NCBI RefSeq assembly: GCF_013336795.1
Contig: NZ_JAAFZT010000012.1
Span: 1 to 64,000 of the forward strand
Source of the DNA: Alteripontixanthobacter muriae
GTDB taxonomy: Bacteria > Pseudomonadota > Alphaproteobacteria > Sphingomonadales > Sphingomonadaceae
DNA: 64,000 nucleotides
Direction of reading: 5' to 3'
Shown: positions 56,194 to 64,000 of the stretch, one piece after another
Layout: every line of letters begins with the position of its first letter
How positions within the stretch are numbered: position 1 is the first letter of the stretch
Made by a program: the position numbers and the translations under genes
The notes under the pieces: generated by a model
Database searches by the model: none
The model's input: the letters and a program-made list of their open reading frames with translations, nothing else
Told to the model about the DNA's origin: nothing

Positions 56194-56235
56194 GGTCAGC
56201 GCAGGGCCCGGTCAGCGCAGGGCCCGGTCAGCGCA
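56194..56235. repeat. 16-bp tandem repeat at the end of the lipoprotein gene
   Basis: GGTCAGCGCAGGGCCC occurs at 56194-56209 and 56210-56225, and a third partial copy begins at 56226. The TGA of the minus-strand gene (56228-56230) lies in the third copy. The 16-bp period is not a multiple of three, so copy-number change would shift nothing upstream but alters the 3' flank. Confidence 0.75.
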
Positions 56236-57115
56236 AGGCGAACGCTTCGTGATATTCCGGATTGACCGCGCTCAGAACCGCTTCGCTGACCGGTACGTCA
56301 ATCTCGTAGGCGCCTTCGGCCCAAGGGCCCGCCACGTAAGGTCCGGCAAGCAGGCCGAGCCGGTTGAACTTGCGCCCGTTCGAAGAGCCGAGAAGAATCG
56401 TCAGATCTTTCAGCGGCGGACATTGCTTGAAATCATCGGCGATATCGGCGGCATCGGTGCCATCGCGGCGTTCTGCGCGTTCCGCCTGCAGCTTCGTGCA
56501 GAATGGCTCCCTGACCGCGTTCTCCAGCGCGGTCATGTCGCTGAAGAATGCTCGCGGTTTCAAGGCAGCCCGGCTCTCCCGATCCCAGACGAGCGAATTG
56601 AACCCGTAGTTGCCGTGAGCACCGCCCGTATAGCTGGACCGGCGAGCCGAAAGAGAGAGATATCGCGGCAGATCGGCCACCACCTCCCACTCCACGCGCA
56701 GCAGATAGCGGTTGTAGGGGAAGCCGCTGTCCCGCGCACCGTCGCGCCCCCTGGTCGCACTTTCCTGGAGCAATTCGAGGCTGTTCTGACGCCGCCGGTC
56801 GAGCAATGCGCGAAGGCCCGGCTCGTCGCCTGCGGCTTCCGGCCAGGAATATTCAAATTCGTAGAGATCGTTCGTTTCGGCAACCGAGAAGGCACCGCCC
56901 CCTGCAGTGGCCTCGCTTGCCGCCGCTGTGGCGCTCGCGCTTGCCTGCGTGCTGTCATCGGCCAAAGCCGTCGCTTCCGCCCGCGGTACGGCTGCGGCGC
57001 TATCTTCTTGGCCAGTGCCGACTGCATCATCCCCGGTCGCTCCGGGCGAACAGGCGCAGAGCCCGCATGCGGCTACTAACCCGATTGCCGGTTTCGCAAC
57101 AGACTCGAGCCGCAT
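56228..57115 (-). CDS. Lipoprotein with DUF4163/DUF3298 (RsiV/PdaC-like) domain
   Basis: 295 residues. Lipoprotein signal ending LCAC, an Ala/Ser/Thr-rich spacer (about 25-70), then a PdaC/RsiV-like region with FEYSWPEAAGDEPGLRALL, WEVVADLPRYLSLSARRSSYTGGAHGNYG (the TGGAH motif) and a C-terminal DUF3298 part. Family members bind sugars or sense lysozyme in some bacteria, and here it is a lone envelope lipoprotein. A tandem repeat overlaps its stop. Confidence 0.82.
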   Translation of the reverse strand: MRLESVAKPAIGLVAACGLCACSPGATGDDAVGTGQEDSAAAVPRAEATALADDSTQASASATAAASEATAGGGAFSVAETNDLYEFEYSWPEAAGDEPGLRALLDRRRQNSLELLQESATRGRDGARDSGFPYNRYLLRVEWEVVADLPRYLSLSARRSSYTGGAHGNYGFNSLVWDRESRAALKPRAFFSDMTALENAVREPFCTKLQAERAERRDGTDAADIADDFKQCPPLKDLTILLGSSNGRKFNRLGLLAGPYVAGPWAEGAYEIDVPVSEAVLSAVNPEYHEAFALR

Positions 57116-57199
57116 CTACTTTATCTCTCGCAGCATGATTCTCATATGCGCCAGCGCCTGAAAGCTGACAAGTCACCTGACCTGTGCCATGACGCAAAT

Positions 57200-58615
<1,416 letters not shown>

Positions 58616-58684
58616 ATCGCGATTGCCGCAAGTTTGCAACCGGCGCAGTCAGCGGCTAGATGGCCCGCTGTAATCAACAAGGGC

Positions 58685-59041
58685 TTGAACGAGACCGTGA
58701 GCGAAGCGTGCCAATATGATCTCCCGCGCGGCACTGTGACACTGGCCGGTCCGGTCGACAAACCGGAACCGGGCACCCTGCCCCTGCGCGGTGACATGGC
58801 GCATATCGCGCTGGCCGACCGTTTTCTGGTTACGCATTACGTGCAGCCGCAGAAGCGTAGCATCGGGGTTGACGGCGCGACATTGCGCTTCGCACCTGCC
58901 GCCGATGCTGCGGCGGTCGCCCAAATGGAAAGCGGATCGACCTTCGAAGCACTCGATTTCGCCGGTGGCTGGTGCTGGGGATGCTGCGGTCCTGCAGGGC
59001 CTACGGGGTATGTCGAGATCGGCAGCCTGGCCGGCAATTGA
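58685..59041 (+). CDS. SH3-like domain protein
   Basis: About 118 residues; start unclear (TTG 58685, GTG 58697, or ATG 58634 with a longer leader). The sequence has a bacterial SH3-like pattern with ADRFLVTHYVQPQKRSIGVDGATLRFAP and ends with WCWGCCGPAGPTGYVEIGSL, a Trp/Cys-rich strand near the end. Such proteins are often paired with peptidases or envelope enzymes. It ends two bases before argC. Confidence 0.7.
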   Translation: MNETVSEACQYDLPRGTVTLAGPVDKPEPGTLPLRGDMAHIALADRFLVTHYVQPQKRSIGVDGATLRFAPAADAAAVAQMESGSTFEALDFAGGWCWGCCGPAGPTGYVEIGSLAGN

Positions 59042-59042
59042 A

Positions 59043-59975
59043 ATGGCAGCGCGGATTTTCATCGATGGGGCTGCAGGCACCACCGGGCTGGAGATTCACC
59101 AGCGCCTGTCGGGCCGGGAGGATGTCGAACTTCACCGCCTGCCCGACGAACTTCGCAAGGATGGGGACGCTCGCCGCGATGCGCTGAACACTTGCGACAT
59201 CGCGATCCTGTGCCTGCCCGACGACGCGGCGCGCGAGGCGGTCGGCATGATCGATAGCGATTCGACCCGCGTCATCGATGCCTCCAGCGCACATCGTGTG
59301 GCGGATGGCTGGACTTACGGCTTTCCGGAAATCTATGGCCGCAATGCGATCCGGAAAGCGCGCTTCGTCAGCAATCCCGGCTGCTATCCCACGGGATTTC
59401 TCGCCCTCGTCGCTCCTCTGGTGCGCGAAGGATTGCTACCGGCGGACTGGCCTTACAGCGTGCATGCGGTGTCGGGCTATTCAGGTGGCGGGAACGCGCT
59501 GATCGATCGGTTCGAAACTGAAGGCGATCTGGCATGGCGCGGCTATGGTTATGCCATGGGGCACAAGCATCTGGCAGAAATGCAGATCCATGCCGGACTC
59601 GCCCACCCGCCCCTGTTCGCACCTGCAGTCGTGGACGCGATGCGGGGCATGGTGGTCGAGGTTCCGCTATCCTTACGCGCCATGCCGCGTGCGGCGACAG
59701 CGCCGGAACTGCGAAACGCACTGGCAGCGCACTATCGCAATTCATCCATCATCAGCGTCAGCACGGGCAAGATGCCGCAGGAACTGCTGCTGCAACGCGG
59801 CGCGGCGCCCTGGGATGGCATGGAATTGTTCGTCTTCGCCGACATGGAGACAGACCAGGTACGCCTTGTCGCCCGGCTGGATAATCTCGGCAAGGGAGCG
59901 AGCGGCGCTGCCGTCCAGTCGTTGAACCTGATGCTCGGGCGCGAAGAGACGAGCGGGCTTGAACTTTCTGCCTAA
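59043..59975 (+). CDS. argC: N-acetyl-gamma-glutamyl-phosphate reductase
   Basis: 310 residues from ATG 59043. The short type-2 ArgC: IFIDGAAGTTGLEIHQRL at the start, the catalytic Cys in SNPGCYPTGFLAL, and the YGYAMGHKHLAEM block. It reduces N-acetylglutamyl-phosphate in arginine synthesis. Two bases separate it from the SH3-like gene, so co-transcription is likely. Confidence 0.95.
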   Translation: MAARIFIDGAAGTTGLEIHQRLSGREDVELHRLPDELRKDGDARRDALNTCDIAILCLPDDAAREAVGMIDSDSTRVIDASSAHRVADGWTYGFPEIYGRNAIRKARFVSNPGCYPTGFLALVAPLVREGLLPADWPYSVHAVSGYSGGGNALIDRFETEGDLAWRGYGYAMGHKHLAEMQIHAGLAHPPLFAPAVVDAMRGMVVEVPLSLRAMPRAATAPELRNALAAHYRNSSIISVSTGKMPQELLLQRGAAPWDGMELFVFADMETDQVRLVARLDNLGKGASGAAVQSLNLMLGREETSGLELSA

Positions 59976-60551
<576 letters not shown>

Positions 60552-60609
60552 ACATCGTCATCGCTGCACATCAGCGCAGCAACAAGTTTTCAATCGAGAA
60601 GGACTGACA

Positions 60610-62019
60610 ATGGCCACCGCTAAGGAAATCATCAGCGACATCAAGGACCGCGACATCGAATGGGTCGATCTGCGCTTCACCGACCCCAAGGGGAAGTGGC
60701 AGCACCTGACGATGGTCGCCAATCTGCTGGGCGAGGATGAGCTGGAAGACGGCCTGATGTTCGACGGATCGTCGATCGCCGGATGGAAGGTCATCAACGA
60801 AAGCGACATGATCCTGCGGCCGGATCTGGAGCGGACGTATATCGATCCGTTCAGCGCCACGCCGATGATGATCATGTTCTGCGACATCGTCGAACCCTCC
60901 AGCGGCGAACTCTATTCCCGCGATCCCCGCTCCACAGCAAAGCGCGCCGAAGCCTATCTGCAGACGACCGGCATCGGTGACACTGTCTTCGTCGGGCCGG
61001 AAGCGGAATTCTTCATGTTCGACGATGTCCGCTTCGAAGACGGCTATGCCGCGTCGGGTTTCAGCATCGACGACATCGAATTGCCGACCAATTCTGGGCG
61101 TGAGTATGAATCCGGCAACATGGGTCACCGCCCCCGCGCCAAGGGCGGCTATTTCCCCGTCGCGCCGGTCGACAGCGCCGTAGACATTCGCGGCGAGATG
61201 GTTTCGACCATGATCGAGATGGGCCTCAACTGCGACAAGCATCACCATGAAGTCGCCTCGGCTCAGCATGAACTCGGCCTCACCTACTCCACCCTGGTGG
61301 AAACGGCCGACAACATGCAGATCTACAAATATGTCGTCCATCAGGTCGCCCACGCCTACGGCAAGACAGCGACCTTCATGCCCAAGCCGATCAAGGACGA
61401 TAACGGGTCCGGCATGCACACTCATTTTTCGATCTGGGAAGGCGGCAAGCCGACCTTCGCCGGCAACGCCTATGCTGGCCTGTCGCAGAACTGCCTCTAT
61501 TTCATCGGCGGCGTCATCAAGCATGCCAAGGCGCTGAACGCTTTCACCAACCCGACCACCAACAGCTACAAGCGTCTGGTCCCGGGCTACGAAGCGCCCG
61601 TGCTGCTGGCCTATTCGGCCCGCAACCGGTCTGCGTCCTGCCGGATTCCCTATGGCGCGGGCGACAAGGCGAAGCGCGTCGAATTCCGTTTCCCCGATGC
61701 GATGGCGAACCCCTATCTCGCCTATTCCGCCATCCTGATGGCAGGCCTCGACGGTATTCAGAACAAGATCGACCCGGGCGAGGCGATGGACAAGAACCTC
61801 TACGATCTGCCGCCTGCCGAACTGGCAGACGTGCCGACCGTCTGCGGATCGCTGCGCGAGGCGCTGGAATCGCTCGACGCCGATTACGAATTCCTGCTCA
61901 AGGGCGATGTCTTCACCAAAGACCAGATCGACGCCTATGCCGAACTGAAATGGGAAGAGGTCATGCGCGTGGAGACCACCCCGAACGCTGTCGAATACGA
62001 CCTTTACTACAGCGCCTGA
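60610..62019 (+). CDS. glnA: Glutamine synthetase type I
   Basis: 469 residues. [52 protein letters not shown] and the adenylylation Tyr398 in [10 protein letters not shown] are all present. It makes glutamine from glutamate and ammonia, controlled by P-II encoded just upstream. ATG 60610 after a GGACTGACA leader; the frame stays open before it without meaning. Confidence 0.97.
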   Translation: MATAKEIISDIKDRDIEWVDLRFTDPKGKWQHLTMVANLLGEDELEDGLMFDGSSIAGWKVINESDMILRPDLERTYIDPFSATPMMIMFCDIVEPSSGELYSRDPRSTAKRAEAYLQTTGIGDTVFVGPEAEFFMFDDVRFEDGYAASGFSIDDIELPTNSGREYESGNMGHRPRAKGGYFPVAPVDSAVDIRGEMVSTMIEMGLNCDKHHHEVASAQHELGLTYSTLVETADNMQIYKYVVHQVAHAYGKTATFMPKPIKDDNGSGMHTHFSIWEGGKPTFAGNAYAGLSQNCLYFIGGVIKHAKALNAFTNPTTNSYKRLVPGYEAPVLLAYSARNRSASCRIPYGAGDKAKRVEFRFPDAMANPYLAYSAILMAGLDGIQNKIDPGEAMDKNLYDLPPAELADVPTVCGSLREALESLDADYEFLLKGDVFTKDQIDAYAELKWEEVMRVETTPNAVEYDLYYSA

Positions 62020-62038
62020 CGGCTGAAAATCCTGATGG

Positions 62039-62068
62039 GGCGTGCGGGAGAGATCTCGTGCGCCTCAT
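62039..62068 (+). terminator. Weak terminator after glnA
   Basis: A stem of GGCGTGC with GTGCGCC (two wobble pairs) and TCATTTGCTT after it lies about 20 bases past the glnA stop. A modest intrinsic terminator. Confidence 0.3.
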
Positions 62069-62152
62069 TTGCTTCAACGCTGAAAAGCCTTTCCTACAGC
62101 GCCCTTTGCTGCGTAATGCCTGCGCCTCCTCATCCAGGTCGAGAGGCAGTTC

Positions 62153-62752
62153 ATGCAGCGCAAAACCATCTTCGATGCCGTTCGGAATATCCTCGGGCGC
62201 GGGTTTCGCGCTTCCGAGGTCATCGAACTCGACCTAGCTATCGAGAATGCTCTCGGGCGTGAAGACAGTGGCGACTTGAGCAGCTCGCGTTCGTCCATGA
62301 TTTCGGCTGAAGGCATTGCGCTCATCAAGAAATTCGAAGGTTGTGCGAAGATCAGGCGTGACGGATTGGTGGAGGCCTACCCCGACCCGGGCAGTGGCGG
62401 CGACCCCTGGACCATAGGATGGGGCGCAACGGGCACGGGGATTGCCCGCGGCACTCTGTGGACGCAGGACCAGTGCGACGCGCGGCTCGTAGCAGACCTG
62501 GCAAGCTATTCGCAGGAGGTTGCCCGCGCGATCGGCGGTGCTCCCACCTCGCAAGCCGAATTCGACGCCCTTGTCAGCTTCCACTATAACACGGGAGCAA
62601 TCGCCCGAGCCACACTGACAAAGCACCATCGCGCAGGCCGGAAATCTGCCGCGGCTGCCGAATTTGCCCGCTGGAACAGAGCCGCCGGAAATATTCTTCC
62701 CGGCCTGGTGAATCGCCGCAGGGCGGAGGCCGCGCTGTATTCGCAGGGTTAA
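62153..62752 (+). CDS. GH24 phage-type lysozyme (muramidase)
   Basis: 199 residues. T4-lysozyme-like: catalytic Glu62 in KKFEGC, Asp78 in YPDPG, Thr87 in WTIGWG, then the AEFDALVSFHYNTG and LVNRRRAEAALY blocks. Before it is a 45-residue N-terminal segment (FDAVRNILGRGFRASEVIELDLAI) that is helical and common in sphingomonad lysozymes. ATG 62297 would give a compact enzyme without it. It cuts peptidoglycan; without a signal peptide it would need a holin or lysis. Confidence 0.85.
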   Translation: MQRKTIFDAVRNILGRGFRASEVIELDLAIENALGREDSGDLSSSRSSMISAEGIALIKKFEGCAKIRRDGLVEAYPDPGSGGDPWTIGWGATGTGIARGTLWTQDQCDARLVADLASYSQEVARAIGGAPTSQAEFDALVSFHYNTGAIARATLTKHHRAGRKSAAAAEFARWNRAAGNILPGLVNRRRAEAALYSQG

Positions 62753-62866
62753 ATCCTGCCTGCCGGTTAATCACGCTCGCAAACCATGCATCAGGTGCGC
62801 TTCGAGGGGCGGAAAAGGGGAACCTATGGCGCAGCGAGCCTGTTTTGCAGGACGAAGGAGGCTCAA

Positions 62867-64000
62867 ATGCGCCACATTGTCATGATCGCTGCTGCGCTCG
62901 CCATCTTGGGCGTATCGGGTGGTATCGCCTCCGCTCAGGGCCAAGGACAGGGACAGGGACAAGGACAGGGACAAGGACAGGGACAAGGACAGGGACAGAG
63001 AAGCGATAAAGAGGCTGATCGTGAGCGAGCCGACAAGACGCCGAGGCAGAATGGCGATGTGCAGAACAGTCGGGCCGGATCTGACCGAACTGATAGAGGC
63101 GTTCCCTCCCGGCGCTCCGATGAAGCGGCAGATGAGCGGCAAGATCCTGCAACAGGTCCGGACCGGGCGACTGAGAGCGCAAGTCCGAACGCCATGCGCG
63201 GCAAGGGGCAGGTTACGTCGGGAAGCGGTAATTCTGCAGCCGGTCGCGCTGAAGATCGTAGTTTTTCACGCGATCTGCGGTCCGGAGAAACGAACGGTCG
63301 ATCCCGCAAAGCCGATGCGATGAACAATGGACGGTCCCGTTCCGACGGTCGGAATGCCGCTCAAGGCAATCTGCGCCGGGCCGATGCAAACACCCAACCG
63401 ATCTCCAGGCGTATCGTCGGCGACCGTGCACAGTTCCAGTTCGTGCAAAGCGACTATCTGATCCGCGGATGCCCGCCGGGCCTCGCCAGAAAGAACAACG
63501 GCTGCCTGCCACCCGGGCAGGAAAAGCAGCGCTTTCTCAGCTACGGAGCCGACTACTTCGGTTATCGCAATCTTGAGGACGGTCGCTACCGATACGGTAA
63601 CGGCTATCTCTATCGGTTCAGCGACAGCGGTGGCTTGCTCGGATACATCCCGCTGCTGGGCGGAGCGCTGTCGATCGGCAGGATTTGGCCGCAAAGCTAC
63701 CAGCGCAATCAGGTGCCGGACTATTTCACTGAATATTACAATCTTGGGCCGCCGCGCAATTACGGCTATGCCGGCGACGTCATCTACCGCCTCAATCCGC
63801 AATCTTCAGCCATTACCTCCATCGCGGCGCTGCTGACCGGAGACGAATTCAACGTCGGCGAAATAGCGCCCAGCGGATACGATATCTACAATGTGCCGGG
63901 TGCCTATCGGGAGCGATATCGCGATACCCCCGATGCAGACTATCGCTACTCCGATGGCTATGTTTACGAGATCGATCCGGCGACCCGGATCGTTCGTGCC
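62867..64000 (+). CDS. Secreted Gly-Gln-repeat protein, runs off the window
   Basis: An open frame of 378 codons from ATG 62867 to the window edge, so it is incomplete at the C-terminus. The start has an AAGGAGG site. A signal peptide (MRHIVMIAAALAILGVSGGIASA) is followed by ten Gly-Gln units coded by near-identical GGACAG/GGACAA hexamers (62943-62999), then a charged, disordered Arg/Asp/Ser-rich part. A Tyr-rich C-terminal region has repeated RYGNGYLYRF-, GDVIYRLNP- and SDGYVYEIDP-type units, as in RcnB-like or CigR-like envelope proteins of sphingomonads. Function unknown. Confidence 0.75.
   Translation, partial: MRHIVMIAAALAILGVSGGIASAQGQGQGQGQGQGQGQGQGQGQRSDKEADRERADKTPRQNGDVQNSRAGSDRTDRGVPSRRSDEAADERQDPATGPDRATESASPNAMRGKGQVTSGSGNSAAGRAEDRSFSRDLRSGETNGRSRKADAMNNGRSRSDGRNAAQGNLRRADANTQPISRRIVGDRAQFQFVQSDYLIRGCPPGLARKNNGCLPPGQEKQRFLSYGADYFGYRNLEDGRYRYGNGYLYRFSDSGGLLGYIPLLGGALSIGRIWPQSYQRNQVPDYFTEYYNLGPPRNYGYAGDVIYRLNPQSSAITSIAALLTGDEFNVGEIAPSGYDIYNVPGAYRERYRDTPDADYRYSDGYVYEIDPATRIVRA
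62936..62999 (+). repeat. GGACAG/GGACAA hexanucleotide array
   Basis: Around ten copies of a GGACAR hexamer run in phase with the reading frame and encode Gly-Gln repeats just behind the signal-peptide cleavage site. The near-perfect units make slippage likely, giving length variation in steps of two residues. Confidence 0.85.

Noticed and set aside
62936-62999. CRISPR-like short repeat array
   Set aside because: Units are 6 bp without spacers and are in frame within a coding sequence.

Overview
The window is about 64 kb of high-GC alphaproteobacterial chromosome. It most likely comes from Sphingomonadales, probably an Erythrobacteraceae-type genome. This rests on the protein style, the PEPxxWA-type sorting tail, the divergent FtsA N-terminus, meso-DAP-type MurE, two-gene DUF934/DUF2849 sulfite-reductase context and the compact operons with ATGA overlaps. 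The assignment is by recognition, not by a search.

Layout. 1-3520 is a lower-GC accessory segment: the tail of an IS5-like transposase, a DUF6894-like small protein, a serine recombinase, a PEP-CTERM protein and an excalibur-domain protein. It ends at the detached 3' half of a tRNA-Thr gene (3473-3520), which looks like the right attachment site of an integrated island whose left part lies outside the window. 3537-6669 (minus) is a translationally coupled three-gene operon: an N-formylglutamate-amidohydrolase-like protein, a DUF1704/QEGLA zinc carboxypeptidase-like protein and a glutathione-synthetase-like ATP-grasp ligase. 6759-16089 holds queF, a Pro/Thr-rich membrane protein, sseA, a cystathionine beta-lyase and an MscS channel, then the sulfate-assimilation operon cobA-DUF2849-cysI-DUF934-cysH. 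16096-25150 (minus) holds an SDR-like epimerase, proB, obgE, a divergent tRNA-Ala-like sequence, a polyproline lipoprotein, a BAX-inhibitor-1 protein, proC, a YbjN protein and a TPR/SPOR protein.

25269-44132 (minus) is a complete, tightly packed division and cell-wall (dcw) cluster. Read in transcription order it is mraZ-rsmH-ftsL-ftsI-murE-murF-mraY-murD-ftsW-murG-murC-murB-ddl-ftsQ-ftsA-ftsZ. Most junctions are 1-8 base overlaps. A four-copy, 10-bp-period MraZ-box-like array lies upstream of mraZ. 44479-47125 (minus) holds ferredoxin, a cysteine synthase, a small membrane protein and a lipoprotein. 47260-50770 is a small accessory patch after an alkA-like gene: a 190-bp MITE-like inverted repeat, an orphan hypothetical, an AraC/GyrI-like regulator, and an XRE regulator paired with a membrane protein behind a perfect palindrome.

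50770-64000 returns to housekeeping genes: S9 peptidase, SDR, phhB, ccmAB, map, a DUF3298-type lipoprotein, an M17 aminopeptidase, an SH3-like protein, argC, glnB-glnA and a GH24 lysozyme. A Gly-Gln-repeat secreted protein runs off the right edge.

The strongest candidate for an undescribed system is the 3537-6669 operon. It combines an ATP-grasp peptide-type ligase with a protein of the DUF1704 family, whose animal members remove the C-terminal tyrosine of tubulin. Together they resemble a bacterial add/remove amino-acid cycle.
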